From Sphingomonas rhizophila (lineage in GTDB: Bacteria > Pseudomonadota > Alphaproteobacteria > Sphingomonadales > Sphingomonadaceae), in assembly GCF_014396585.1 (NCBI RefSeq), contig NZ_CP060717.1, positions 1,364,001-1,428,000 of the forward strand: a stretch of DNA of 64,000 bases, written 5' to 3'. Each line of letters starts with the position of its first letter. Position 1 is the first letter of the stretch. Shown piece after piece: positions 16,924-25,589 of this stretch. Below the pieces are notes generated by a model. It was not told the DNA's origin and made no database searches. It was given only the letters and a program-made list of their open reading frames with translations. A program made the position numbers and the translations under genes.

Positions 16924-17319
16924 TCAAACGCGAGCCGCGTCGAATTGCTTCCGCGCGGTCTCGACCGAGTCGAGGTTGGCCTCCGCCCACCGCCAGACAC
17001 CGCAAAACGCTTCCCCCAAACCCTCGCCGAGCGGGGTCAGACGATATTCGACCTTGGGTGGCACCACGGCGTACACGGTCCGCGAAACGAGCCCATCGCG
17101 CTCCATCGCGCGAAGCGTCTGGGTCAGCATCTTCTGGCTTATGCCGGGAACGGCCCTGGCGAGTTGCGAAAAGCGCATCGTCCCGCCCTCGTCGAGTTCC
17201 TCGATCAGCAGCATCGTCCACTTGTCGGCAATACGCCCGATCAATTCGTTGACCAACGCCCCGACCCGCGGATCGATGTCGGCGTAGGCGGGACTACTGC
17301 TGATGACAGCCTCGGACAT
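16924..17319 (-). CDS. HxlR-family transcriptional regulator
   Basis: A 131-residue winged-helix regulator with HxlR signatures: ADKWTMLLIEEL, MRFSQLARAVPGISQKMLTQTLRAMERDGLVSR and YRLTPLGEGL. The single Cys in EAFCGVW could be a sensor. It is divergent from the short-chain dehydrogenase at 17424 and lies 31 bases upstream of paaA on the same strand, so it may regulate either side. HxlR members respond to aldehydes, quinones or redox stress; the ligand here is unknown. Confidence 0.85.
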   Translation of the reverse strand: MSEAVISSSPAYADIDPRVGALVNELIGRIADKWTMLLIEELDEGGTMRFSQLARAVPGISQKMLTQTLRAMERDGLVSRTVYAVVPPKVEYRLTPLGEGLGEAFCGVWRWAEANLDSVETARKQFDAARV

Positions 17320-17337
17320 GCTGGCGCTCTCTTTTTG

Positions 17338-17355
17338 GTAAGTATCGATTTTTAC
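17338..17355. promoter_or_regulatory. Imperfect palindrome in the divergent HxlR/SDR promoter region
   Basis: GTAAGTATCGATTTTTAC matches its reverse complement at 14 of 18 positions and is centred on ATCGAT. It sits in the 104-base intergenic space between the divergent regulator and dehydrogenase genes, the expected place for an HxlR operator. No binding data are available. Confidence 0.4.
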
Positions 17356-17423
17356 AGTGCCTTCTTTCGTTTGGTTAGCACGCTGCCATATAGCTTGTCG
17401 AACGCATCGAAAGGACAGTCACG

Positions 17424-18167
17424 ATGAGGACCAGCGGCAACACCATCCTGATCACCGGCGGCGGCAGCGGGATCGGCCGGGCGCTCGCCCAACGCTGGCA
17501 CGACGCCGGCAACATCGTCATCGTGGCCGGCCGTCGTCGCGATGCGCTCGACGAGACCGCCGTGGGCCGCGACAACATGCATGTCGCGCCGTTCGATGCC
17601 GACGACGCCGCCAGCGTCACCGCATTCGCGGCCAGCGTGGTGGAGCGTTTCCCGTCGCTCAACATACTGGTCAATAATGCCGGCATCATGCGCTTCGAGG
17701 ACGCGACGTCCGCGCGCGACCTGGACGATGCGGAAGCGACCATCACCACCAACCTCCTTGGCCCGATCCGCCTGATCGATGCGCTGGTCGATCACCTTGC
17801 GGCGAGGCCGGATTCGGCAATCGTCAACGTAACGTCTGGTCTGGCATTCGTGCCGCTTCCTTCGACCCGGACCTACAGCGCCACGAAGGCCGCGCTGCAC
17901 AGCTACACGCAGGCCCTGCGGCAACGACTGACTGGCAAGGTCGAGGTGATCGAATTGGCGCCGCCCGCGGTCCAGACCGACCTGACCCCGGGTCAGTCGA
18001 CCCGCGCAGGGTACCAGCCGCTCGACGAGTTTGCCGACGAGGTTATGGATCTGTTCGCCGAGTCGCCGACGCCGCCCGAGATTCTGGTGCGCAATGTCCA
18101 TCCGCTACGGTTCGCGGAGCGCGATGGGACGGTCGCAGAGCGACTGGCCTTCCTCGACTCGCGATGA
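17424..18167 (+). CDS. Short-chain dehydrogenase/reductase (DltE-like)
   Basis: A 247-residue SDR with the cofactor motif ITGGGSGIGRALA at the N-terminus, ILVNNAGIM and the catalytic YxxxK in RTYSATKAALHSYTQ (about residues 151-155). Members of this DltE-like group are NAD(P)H-dependent oxidoreductases of varied substrate. Divergent pairing with an HxlR regulator is common for aldehyde- or quinone-responsive reductases. The substrate cannot be predicted. Confidence 0.87.
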   Translation: MRTSGNTILITGGGSGIGRALAQRWHDAGNIVIVAGRRRDALDETAVGRDNMHVAPFDADDAASVTAFAASVVERFPSLNILVNNAGIMRFEDATSARDLDDAEATITTNLLGPIRLIDALVDHLAARPDSAIVNVTSGLAFVPLPSTRTYSATKAALHSYTQALRQRLTGKVEVIELAPPAVQTDLTPGQSTRAGYQPLDEFADEVMDLFAESPTPPEILVRNVHPLRFAERDGTVAERLAFLDSR

Positions 18168-18216
18168 TCCGTCATGACATCTTTCGCGAGACGCGCGACG
18201 CGGAGAGATACGGGCG

Positions 18217-18423
18217 ATGGTAACATGTGTGAAATGCAGCGGATCGATGAGCGAGGGATTCGTCATCGACCAGGGTGATTACGGCGCGAAGTCGGTCAGC
18301 AATTGGCACGACAATCCGCCAGAACGCCATTGGTACGGACTCAAGACCTCGAAGGAGAACCAGCGCCCGATCGCAACCTACCGCTGCAACCGTTGCGGCT
18401 ACCTCGAAAGCTATGCGCGCTAA
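18217..18423 (+). CDS. Small zinc-ribbon protein
   Basis: A 68-residue protein with one CxxC near the N-terminus (TCVKCSG) and another near the C-terminus (YRCNRCGYLE), the arrangement of a single zinc ribbon. The middle is rich in polar and aromatic residues (NWHDNPPERHWYG). The ATG at 18217 follows GGAGAG. It ends one base before paaG and is probably co-transcribed with it. Function unknown; DUF6487-like zinc ribbons look similar. Confidence 0.75.
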   Translation: MVTCVKCSGSMSEGFVIDQGDYGAKSVSNWHDNPPERHWYGLKTSKENQRPIATYRCNRCGYLESYAR

Positions 18424-18424
18424 T

Positions 18425-19204
18425 ATGACTGATCGATCGATCCTGACCGAGCGCGACGGGCATGTCGCAAGGATTACGTTGAACCGGCCCGACCGGCTGA
18501 ACAGCTTCACCCGCGCAATGCACGGCGAGCTTCGCGAGGCGCTGGCCAATCTCGACGATGCACGGGTGGTTGTCCTGACCGGCGCTGGTCGCGGATTCTG
18601 TGCCGGGCAGGACCTCAACGACCGCGCTGTCGCCCCCGGTGAGGCCGTCGACCTCGGCCAGACGGTCGAGGAAAGCTGGAACCCGCTTGTCCGCACGCTC
18701 GCTGCCCTGCCCCAACCGGTGATTGCCCGGGTCAACGGGGTCGCGGCCGGGGCCGGTGCCAACATTGCGCTGGCCTGCGACCTGGTGGTCGCTGCCCGAA
18801 GCGCAAAGTTCATACAGAGCTTCTCCGCGCTCGGCCTCATCCCGGACAGTGGTGGCAGCTGGCATTTGCCGCGCCTTGTCGGCCAGGCCCGCGCCCTGGG
18901 CCTCGCGCTGACCGGAGAGCCGCTGCCGGCCGAGCGGGCGGCGGACTGGGGACTTATCTGGAAATGCGTCGACGACGACGCGCTCGACGCAGAGGTCGAC
19001 GGACTGGCCGCCAGGCTTGCCGCGCTTCCGCCGCTGGGCCTCGCCGCGATCAAGTCCATCATCCGCACCAGCAGTTCGCGGACGCTCGATGAGGAATTGG
19101 ATGTCCAGCGCGACGAAATGCGCCGCCTTGGCTTCACCGCCGATTATCGCGAGGGCGTCGCCGCCTTTCTCGAGAAGCGCCCGCCTCTGTTCACAGGGAC
19201 ATAG
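18425..19204 (+). CDS. paaG: Enoyl-CoA hydratase/isomerase family, likely PaaG (epoxyphenylacetyl-CoA isomerase)
   Basis: A 259-residue crotonase-fold protein. It shows RITLNRPDRLNSFTRAMH, VVLTGAGRGFCAGQDLNDR and the oxyanion-hole region VNGVAAGAGANIALACDLV; the conserved Asp is in GLIPDSGGSWHLPRLVG. The GQDLNDR context and neighbouring paa genes favour PaaG, which isomerises the ring epoxide to oxepin-CoA. An in-frame ATG at 18413 would overlap the zinc-ribbon gene. Its stop abuts the convergent PilZ gene with no gap. Confidence 0.85.
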   Translation: MTDRSILTERDGHVARITLNRPDRLNSFTRAMHGELREALANLDDARVVVLTGAGRGFCAGQDLNDRAVAPGEAVDLGQTVEESWNPLVRTLAALPQPVIARVNGVAAGAGANIALACDLVVAARSAKFIQSFSALGLIPDSGGSWHLPRLVGQARALGLALTGEPLPAERAADWGLIWKCVDDDALDAEVDGLAARLAALPPLGLAAIKSIIRTSSSRTLDEELDVQRDEMRRLGFTADYREGVAAFLEKRPPLFTGT

Positions 19205-19801
19205 TCATTTCGGACTTATCGCGTCGCTGATCGTCGCGATTGGACGCGCCAGCGCTTCGCCGATGGCGGCGTAGGCCAGGCTGGCTGCAAATGCGCCGGC
19301 AAGGGCGATACTGGCGAACTCCATCACGCCCGCCCATTGACGGTTACCCTCATGAGCACGCCCTGCCGGGCGTGGCGACCGTCGACGTTCGCCATCTGCA
19401 GACCGTCCAGCAGGGGTGGCCACCGCCGCATCGGGGTCGCTGATCAGTGCCTCCACCGGCAACCGGTCTTGGGCGGGAAGCCCCAGCCGGTGCTTGCCTG
19501 ACCAGACGACCCGGCCGACGATGACATGGGCACCGCGCCTGATTTCGAGATAGGTCCCGCGTTCCGCCGGTTGCGCTGCCTGCACCATCAAGCCACGAGA
19601 GCTGACGTTCAGGATACAGGCATCGTGCCAGCCGTCAGGCGCGCGCATCCGCGCCCGGATCAATACTTTGCGACGCTCTTCGCGAGCTTTCATGGTCAGC
19701 CGCTCCAGACGCGACCCAAGGCCGCCCGAGCGCTTGTTTTCGTTCAAAGGTCGGTCCCGGCCGCTTAACCGATCATCCGAAATGGATGCGTCGCTGAGCA
19801 T
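19205..19801 (-). CDS. PilZ-domain protein with a C-terminal membrane segment
   Basis: Up to 198 residues. A PilZ domain (about residues 37-115) carries the c-di-GMP-binding elements REERRKVLIRARM and LNVSSRGLMVQ (an N/DxSxxG variant), and a hydrophobic segment near the C-terminus (ASIALAGAFAASLAYAAI) could anchor it. It probably binds c-di-GMP. ATG at 19801 lies right behind the terminator of the upstream gene with a poor ribosome site; ATG at 19693, with GGAG upstream, would give a 162-residue protein starting at the domain and is a serious alternative. Confidence 0.8.
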   Translation of the reverse strand: MLSDASISDDRLSGRDRPLNENKRSGGLGSRLERLTMKAREERRKVLIRARMRAPDGWHDACILNVSSRGLMVQAAQPAERGTYLEIRRGAHVIVGRVVWSGKHRLGLPAQDRLPVEALISDPDAAVATPAGRSADGERRRSPRPAGRAHEGNRQWAGVMEFASIALAGAFAASLAYAAIGEALARPIATISDAISPK

Positions 19802-19803
19802 AG

Positions 19804-19832
19804 AAAAATGGCCCGACCTTTAGGCCGAGCCA
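19804..19832 (-). terminator. Rho-independent terminator of the PEP-CTERM gene
   Basis: On the minus strand a 10-bp stem (TGGCTCGGCC with GGTCGGGCCA, two G-T pairs) encloses loop TAAA and is followed by TTTTT. It lies 28 bases after the stop codon of the PEPxxWA-CTERM gene. Confidence 0.75.
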
Positions 19833-19859
19833 TCTTTCTCGCGTCGAGGTTCTGGCTGG

Positions 19860-20579
19860 TTAGGCCAGTTGCAGCAGCTTCGGCTGCGAACGGCGACGAA
19901 GGCCGAAACCAATCGCGCCAAAGCCGATCAGCATCATCGCCCAGGTGCCGGGTTCCGGCGCATGCATCGTCTGGCGACCGATCGCCGAAGTAACCGCGCC
20001 CGCCCCGGCAATCGACTGATAGCGATCGACGAAGTTCAGCAGCGAGATCGACGACTGCGCCTGTGCGAAGTTCAAGGTCAGCGTTCCGGTGTTACCGCTC
20101 ATCTGGCCCATGACCACGCCGCCATTGCCGCCGCCGGCGCAGCTGTTGCCGCTGCCGTCCTTGAAGCAGACTTCGACGTTTCCGTAACCTACCGGATAAT
20201 TCCCGTTGAGATTGGTATCGCCAAACACGCCGGTCGAAGTAGCAGTCGAAACATTCGGGTTGGTGTCAAAGCCGAAACCCGAAACACGCGAGGCAGTAAT
20301 CGGAGACTCCGAAACGTTGTTGATGGTGTAGTTGAACACATACTGGTTCGTGCCACCACCGCTGACGAATTCGAAGGTGATCGTCGACATCAAGCCACTG
20401 ATCACCGACTGCGATTCACCGCCAACGCCATTGAAGGCGATCGTCCAAGAACCGCCGCTCGCGCCAGAAGTCGTCGCGACCTGGTTCGTCACCGGACCCG
20501 TTACGGTAACACCCGCGGCGGCCGGCGTACTTGCAATCGCAGATGCGGCGATCAGCGCCCCCACCCAAAACTTCTTCAT
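19860..20579 (-). CDS. PEPxxWA-CTERM sorting-domain protein
   Basis: A 239-residue secreted protein with an N-terminal signal peptide (VGALIAASAIASTPAAAG), a Gly/Ser/Thr/Asn-rich beta-like body, and a C-terminal sorting signal: APEPGTWAMMLIGFGAIGF followed by GLRRRS. The PEPxxWA form is the variant common in sphingomonads; an exosortase would cleave and anchor it, but none lies in the window. ATG at 20579 is chosen because AAGGGG lies seven bases upstream; ATG at 20585 would be too close. The role is probably surface or exopolysaccharide-associated. Confidence 0.88.
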   Translation of the reverse strand: MKKFWVGALIAASAIASTPAAAGVTVTGPVTNQVATTSGASGGSWTIAFNGVGGESQSVISGLMSTITFEFVSGGGTNQYVFNYTINNVSESPITASRVSGFGFDTNPNVSTATSTGVFGDTNLNGNYPVGYGNVEVCFKDGSGNSCAGGGNGGVVMGQMSGNTGTLTLNFAQAQSSISLLNFVDRYQSIAGAGAVTSAIGRQTMHAPEPGTWAMMLIGFGAIGFGLRRRSQPKLLQLA

Positions 20580-20848
20580 AACCATTCCCCTTAAACCCCG
20601 ATGCGAATCAGATCATTAAACGGAGAATTAACCGGGGTTATAGAATTCCGCCAGCCCGAACCCCAGATCGAGCGTCTCTTTTTGGAACAAATTGAAGAAT
20701 CTTCGTGATGATGTTGCATCAGGCGCACAGCCTTTGCCGACTTCTTCGCATCTGTTCTGTCAGGGTAAGGGCTGCGACGCGCCGTGGCGTTCGACTTGGA
20801 CCACCCGCGAACTCTCGCTAGAGCGCGGACAACCAGCCAGAGGATGCC

Positions 20849-22861
20849 ATGAAGACCAACACCCTGCTCAACTATGCACAGGATCGCTGGGTCGAAGGTC
20901 AGGGGCTGCTCGCCCCGATAGCCAGCGCGATCGATGGCACCTTGGTGGCCGAAACGGGTTCAGGCGGTCTCGATTTCGCGGCGATGCTCGAACATGCGCG
21001 GACCGTTGGCGGGCCCGCGCTTCGCCGCCTGACGTTCCACGAGCGCGCACGAATTATCAAAGGTCTCGGGCTGGCCGTCCTCGAGCGCAAGGAAGAGCTA
21101 TACGCGCTCAATTCGCTGACGGGCGCGACCCGCAAGGACGGATGGATCGATATCGAAGGCGGTGCGGGCACGCTGCTGTCGTTTTCCTCCAAAGGCCGGC
21201 GTGAACTTCCCGACGCCCATGTCCTGCTCGACGGCGCGATCGAACCTCTTTCGAAATCCGGCAGTTTCATCGGCCAGCACATCTACACGCCGCTGCAGGG
21301 TGCCGCCGTCCATATCAATGCTTTCAATTTCCCCGTGTGGGGGATGCTCGAAAAGCTCGCCCCGACGTTGCTCGCGGGCATGCCGGCCATCGTGAAGCCG
21401 GCCAGCTCGACCGCCTATCTGTGTGAGGCCGCCTTCCGCGTTCTGATCGAGAGCGGCTTGCTGCCCGAGGGCGCGGTGCAATTGATCGTCGGCGGCGTCG
21501 GCGACCTGTTCGACCACCTGGGCGGCCAGGATGTCGTCAGTTTCACCGGTTCGGCCTCGACCGCGCTGAAGCTCCGTTCCCACCCCGTGGTTCAGCGCGA
21601 GAGCGTGAAGTTCGTCGCCGAGCAGGACAGCCTGAACGCCTCTCTGCTCGGTCCTGATGCCGGGCCGGGAACGCCCGAATTCGATTTGTTCGTGGCGGAG
21701 GTCGTCAATGAAATGACGGTCAAGGCCGGACAGAAATGCACCGCGATCCGCCGTGCGATGGCGCCGGCCGAGCACCTCGATGCGCTCCAGGCGGCGATTG
21801 CAGGGAAGCTGGCGGCGGTCGCGATCGGCGATCCCAAGGGCATGGGCGCACTCGTCTCCACCGCCCAGCGCGACGATGTTCGCGGCCAGATCGGCAAGCT
21901 GGTCGATGCCGGCGCGCGCATCGTCAGCGGCGATCCCACTGCCTCCGTGGGCCACGAGGGAGGCGCTTTCATGCAGCCGATCCTCCTCCGCGCCGACGAT
22001 CCCTGGACCGCGACCGCGGTTCACGACGTCGAGGCGTTCGGGCCGGTTTCGACCATCATGCCCTATCGCGACATCGCTGACGCCATTGCACTCGCCAACC
22101 GTGGCATGGGTAGCCTGGCGCTGTCGCTATTCACCTATTCGCCGGAATCAGCGCGGCAGTTCATCCAGGGCGCCGCCGCCTTCCATGGCCGGATGCTGGT
22201 CATCAACCGCGACAATGCCGCCGAAAGCACGGGCCATGGCTCCCCACTGCCCGTCCTGGTCCATGGCGGCCCCGGGCGGGCCGGCGGCAGCGAGGAGATG
22301 GGCGGCGTGCGCGGGGTGAAGCATTACATGCAGCGCACCGCGATCCAGTCCACCTCCGCGATGATCGCAGCGATCAGCGAACAATATATTCCGGGCGGCC
22401 CGAAGCATGTCATCGATGACGCCCACCCGTTCCGCAAGCGGATGAGCGAGCTTCACATCGGCGACACGCTTCGCACCAAGAGCCGGACGGTAAGCCTGGA
22501 GGACATCGAGCATTTCGCTCACTTTACCGGCGACACCTTTTACGCCCACATGGATGAGGAGTCCGCCAAGGCCTCGCCGATCTTCGAGGGGCGCGTCGCG
22601 CACGGCTACCTCATCCTGAGCTTCGCCGCCGGCCTGTTCGTCGATCCCGATCCCGGCCCCGTGCTGGCGAATACCGGCCTCGAAAACCTTCGCTTCCTGA
22701 CGCCGCTCTATCCGGGCGATTCGATGCGAGTCGAGCTGACCGTGCGGTCGAAGGCGCTGAAGACCGAAGATACCGGCGTGGTCCGCTGGGCAGTAGAAAT
22801 CTTCAATCAGAAGGACGAGCTGGTCGCGACCTACGACCTGCTGACGGAAAACCTGCCCTAG
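20849..22861 (+). CDS. paaZ: Bifunctional PaaZ: aldehyde dehydrogenase / oxepin-CoA hydrolase
   Basis: 670 residues in two domains. Residues about 1-520 are an aldehyde dehydrogenase (NFPVWGMLEKLAPTLLAGMP, FTGSASTALKL, catalytic Cys in KAGQKCTAIRRA near residue 294). Residues about 530-670 are a MaoC-like hotdog hydratase (FAHFTGDTFYAHMDEESAK, GRVAHGYLILSFAAGLFV). PaaZ opens the oxepin-CoA ring and oxidises the resulting semialdehyde. It stands alone on the plus strand, 1.6 kb from paaG, without paaF, paaH or paaJ nearby. Confidence 0.93.
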   Translation: MKTNTLLNYAQDRWVEGQGLLAPIASAIDGTLVAETGSGGLDFAAMLEHARTVGGPALRRLTFHERARIIKGLGLAVLERKEELYALNSLTGATRKDGWIDIEGGAGTLLSFSSKGRRELPDAHVLLDGAIEPLSKSGSFIGQHIYTPLQGAAVHINAFNFPVWGMLEKLAPTLLAGMPAIVKPASSTAYLCEAAFRVLIESGLLPEGAVQLIVGGVGDLFDHLGGQDVVSFTGSASTALKLRSHPVVQRESVKFVAEQDSLNASLLGPDAGPGTPEFDLFVAEVVNEMTVKAGQKCTAIRRAMAPAEHLDALQAAIAGKLAAVAIGDPKGMGALVSTAQRDDVRGQIGKLVDAGARIVSGDPTASVGHEGGAFMQPILLRADDPWTATAVHDVEAFGPVSTIMPYRDIADAIALANRGMGSLALSLFTYSPESARQFIQGAAAFHGRMLVINRDNAAESTGHGSPLPVLVHGGPGRAGGSEEMGGVRGVKHYMQRTAIQSTSAMIAAISEQYIPGGPKHVIDDAHPFRKRMSELHIGDTLRTKSRTVSLEDIEHFAHFTGDTFYAHMDEESAKASPIFEGRVAHGYLILSFAAGLFVDPDPGPVLANTGLENLRFLTPLYPGDSMRVELTVRSKALKTEDTGVVRWAVEIFNQKDELVATYDLLTENLP

Positions 22862-22914
22862 CAGCCGGAACGCTCGCTTCCGGCCATTCGTTTTGATCCG
22901 GAAGGAGACGAGCG

Positions 22915-23352
22915 ATGGCCCAGATTCGCGACGTGATGACCAGTGAAATCAAGACCGTAGCGCCTGACGCCACGGCCCAGGAGGCGGCGGGATTCATGCT
23001 GGCGGCCGACACCGGATCGATCCCTGTCTGTGATGGCGACCGCGTCATCGGGATGATCACCGACCGCGACATTGCCGTCCGCGGCGTTGCGGAAGGCCGG
23101 GGCCCGGACTGCACGGTTCGCGACCTGATGAGCAGCGACGTGGTCTGCGCGCGCGATACCGACGACGTCCTTGCCGTCGCCCAGCGCATGAGTGACAAGC
23201 AGGTGCGGCGCCTCCCGGTCGTCGACGCCGAAGATAGGTTGGTCGGAGTGGTAAGCCTCGGCGACCTCAGCCGCGAGGCCCAGTCCTCCGCAGCGCAGAC
23301 CGCGCTCGAAGGCGTCAGCGCGCCGGGCGGACAGCACCAGCAGCAAGCTTAA
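22915..23352 (+). CDS. Tandem CBS-domain protein
   Basis: A 145-residue cytoplasmic protein made of two CBS motifs (VMTSEIKTVAPDATAQEAA... GMITDRDIAVRG, then LMSSDVVCARDTDDVLAVA... GVVSLGDLSREA), which usually bind adenine nucleotides. GGAAGGAG precedes the ATG. A Gln-rich tail ends the protein. Fifty-three bases separate it from paaZ. The regulated partner is unknown; stress-linked roles are common for stand-alone CBS pairs. Confidence 0.88.
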   Translation: MAQIRDVMTSEIKTVAPDATAQEAAGFMLAADTGSIPVCDGDRVIGMITDRDIAVRGVAEGRGPDCTVRDLMSSDVVCARDTDDVLAVAQRMSDKQVRRLPVVDAEDRLVGVVSLGDLSREAQSSAAQTALEGVSAPGGQHQQQA

Positions 23353-23361
23353 CATTTAACG

Positions 23362-23400
23362 AAAAAGGGCCCGGCGGGGATCGTCCCACCGGGCCTTTCC
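23362..23400. terminator. Bidirectional rho-independent terminator
   Basis: The arms GGCCCGG-C-GGGG and TCCC-A-CCGGGCC (23368-23395) form a long GC stem with a short ATCG loop, flanked by AAAAA on the left and TTTCCTT on the right. It sits between the convergent CBS-protein gene and the ATP synthase operon and can serve both. Confidence 0.85.
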
Positions 23401-23419
23401 TTAATCTCGAATGAGACGT

Positions 23420-23992
23420 TTAGCGGCCGAGGCCGGCAATCGCCTGATCGACGATCGCCTTGTCGGCATTGTCGTCGTTGCGCTCGGCAATCAGCTTGGT
23501 CGCGGCGGCGGTCGCGGCCTTCGCGGCGGTCGCGCGAAGTTCGTCGATCGCGGCACGCTCTTCGGCCGCGATCTTGGCTTCTGCCATGGCCTGACGCCGA
23601 GCGACCAGCGCCTTTGCATCGGCGCTCGCCTTGGCGACGATGGCTTTGGCGTCAGCTTCGGCCCGTTCGACAATCGCGGTCGCGTCCGCGTCAGCCGCCT
23701 TCGACTTGGCTTCATACTCGGCCTTCAGCGCCTCGGCATCCTTGCGCAACGCCTCGGCTTCGGCGAGTTGCTCGCGGATTGCCGCGATCTTCTTGTCCAG
23801 GCTTTTGCCGATCGCAGCCGGCACCTTGCAGAACACGAGGATGCCGATGACGATCGCCATCGCCAGCGCGACCACCACCGGGGCGGTGGCGACTCCAAAG
23901 ATCGCCGGAGCGGCGTGCGCCTCGGTGCCGGCGTGCGTTTCCGCCGCGCCGTGCGTCTCGGCGACGTCGCCGTTAGTCGTCGGCTCAGCCAT
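23420..23992 (-). CDS. atpF: ATP synthase F0 subunit b
   Basis: A 190-residue b-type stator subunit. A His/Ala/Glu-rich N-terminus precedes one membrane segment (APVVVALAMAIVIGILVFC, about residues 37-55), followed by a long Ala/Lys/Glu-rich coiled coil. It links F1 to the a subunit. It is the last gene of the F0 operon and overlaps the b' gene by eight bases. The two stator genes differ, as expected for alphaproteobacteria that carry b and b'. Confidence 0.9.
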   Translation of the reverse strand: MAEPTTNGDVAETHGAAETHAGTEAHAAPAIFGVATAPVVVALAMAIVIGILVFCKVPAAIGKSLDKKIAAIREQLAEAEALRKDAEALKAEYEAKSKAADADATAIVERAEADAKAIVAKASADAKALVARRQAMAEAKIAAEERAAIDELRATAAKAATAAATKLIAERNDDNADKAIVDQAIAGLGR

Positions 23993-24479
23993 GGACCAGT
24001 TCCTTCGCGACCGCAGCGCGGGCAGCCGCCGGGTCGACCTTCAGGCCGGCGACACGCTCGACCATCGCCTGGGCGGCTTCGGCGGCAACCGCCTCGATCT
24101 CACCCTGGGCAGCCTGGCGGGCCTCGCCGATACGGGCCAGCGCCTGGTCCAGCGACAGGTTGATGCCCTCGTCAGCCTTGGCCACCGACTTCTCGGTCGC
24201 CTTGGCGGCCTTGTCCTTGGCCTCGGCAGCGAGCCGAGCGGCTTCCGCCCGGCTCTTGTCCATCGCGATGCGATATTCTTCCTCAAGCCGGTCGGCCGCC
24301 TCGCGGGCGCCCTCCGCGGCCTTGAGGTCGGCCGCAATCTGCGCGTCGCGCGAATCCACCGTAGACTGGATCTTGGGAAGCATGCCCAGGCCAATCACGA
24401 GGAAAATCGCACCGAAGAACACGAACAGCCAGAATAGCTGCGACGCGTAGACTTCACCCAGTTGGGCAATTTGCGGCAT
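23985..24479 (-). CDS. atpG: ATP synthase F0 subunit b'
   Basis: A 164-residue b' subunit. The N-terminal MPQIAQLGEVYASQLFWLFV leads into a membrane segment to about residue 32, followed by a long charged coiled coil (RDAQIAADLKAAEGAREAAD...). It forms the heterodimeric peripheral stalk with subunit b. It lies 30 bases downstream of the c-subunit gene. Confidence 0.9.
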   Translation of the reverse strand: MPQIAQLGEVYASQLFWLFVFFGAIFLVIGLGMLPKIQSTVDSRDAQIAADLKAAEGAREAADRLEEEYRIAMDKSRAEAARLAAEAKDKAAKATEKSVAKADEGINLSLDQALARIGEARQAAQGEIEAVAAEAAQAMVERVAGLKVDPAAARAAVAKELVHG

Positions 24480-24509
24480 GGCCGACCCTAAGGTTCCGTT
24501 GGACGTCGG

Positions 24510-24737
24510 TTAGGCGACGAACAGCAGGATCATCGCGACGACGAACGCCAGCAGGCCGAGAAGTTCGGCGGCGGCGAAGCCGATGAACAGGCGGCCCTGC
24601 TGGCCGTCGGCGGCACCCGGGTTGCGCAGCGCGCCTTCGAGGAACGAGCCGAAGACGTTGCCCACGCCGAGCGCGGCCATGCCCACGCCGATCGCCGCGA
24701 GGCCGGCACCGAGAAGCTTTGCAGCATTAGCGTCCAT
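24510..24737 (-). CDS. atpE: ATP synthase F0 subunit c
   Basis: The 75-residue proteolipid has two membrane hairpin helices: a glycine-rich first helix (GAGLAAIGVGMAALGVGNVFG), a polar loop (RNPGAADGQQGR) and a second helix with the proton-binding Glu in FAAAELLGLLAFVV. It forms the c-ring rotor. AGGGAG lies upstream of the ATG on the minus strand. Confidence 0.96.
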   Translation of the reverse strand: MDANAAKLLGAGLAAIGVGMAALGVGNVFGSFLEGALRNPGAADGQQGRLFIGFAAAELLGLLAFVVAMILLFVA

Positions 24738-24766
24738 GTTAAAAACTCCCTAGGAAAAACAGTTGC

Positions 24767-25555
24767 TTAGTGAAGGTTGATCGCGTCGTTGAGGTACAGC
24801 GACGTGAGCAGGGCGAAAACGTAGGCCTGGATCGCGCTGACCAGGATTTCGAGCAGCGTGATGGCGATCATCAGCAGGAAGCTGGGAATGCTGACGACCG
24901 GGAAAACCCACAGCGCGTCGGCGTTAGCGCCGTTGATGACGAAGCCCGCCAGCACTTCCATCAGGATGTGGCCGGCCATGATCGCGACGAACAGTCGCAG
25001 ACCAAGGCTGAACGGGCGAACGAGAAAGCTGAGCAGCTCCACCAGAAAGATCAGCGGGACCATCACCGGCGGCGTGCCGTGCGGCACGAACAGCGAGAAG
25101 AAGTGCAGCTTGTGCTTGGCGAAACCGACCACCAGCACGATCGCGAAGCTGACGACGGCAAGGACGCCGGTCACGGTCAGCTGCGCGGTCACCGCGAAGG
25201 GGTGAAGCCCGACCAGCGCCACCGGCAGCATGCCGAGCAGGTTGGCGAACAGGATGAACATGAACAGCGAGAAGACCCACGGCACGAAGCGGCGGCCGGC
25301 CGGTCCGATGTTGGTGTCCATCATGTTGGTGATGAAGCCGGTCATGCTTTCGACCGCCATCTGCCAGCGGCCGGGGACCAGCTTGCGCTGCATGCCCATC
25401 AGCATGAAGCCCCACAACGCTGCAAAGGTCACCGCCATCCACAGGGCGGAGTTGGTGAAGGCGATGTTGTGGCCGGCGATCGACCAATCCTGACCGAACA
25501 GCGGTTCGATCCGGAATTGATGCATCGGATCGATCTTGCCCGATTCTGCGGCCAC
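24767..25555 (-). CDS. atpB: ATP synthase F0 subunit a
   Basis: A 262-residue polytopic proton-channel subunit. The essential Arg is in RPFSLGLRLFVAIMAGH, and the C-terminal helix contains LLEILVSAIQAYVFALLTSLY. The start is GTG at 25555, preceded by GAGGGAC at good spacing. It follows atpI by 34 bases and precedes atpE by 29. Confidence 0.96.
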   Translation of the reverse strand: MAAESGKIDPMHQFRIEPLFGQDWSIAGHNIAFTNSALWMAVTFAALWGFMLMGMQRKLVPGRWQMAVESMTGFITNMMDTNIGPAGRRFVPWVFSLFMFILFANLLGMLPVALVGLHPFAVTAQLTVTGVLAVVSFAIVLVVGFAKHKLHFFSLFVPHGTPPVMVPLIFLVELLSFLVRPFSLGLRLFVAIMAGHILMEVLAGFVINGANADALWVFPVVSIPSFLLMIAITLLEILVSAIQAYVFALLTSLYLNDAINLH

Positions 25556-25589
25556 GTCGTAGTCCCTCTAGTCCAAACGCCCGGCAGGC

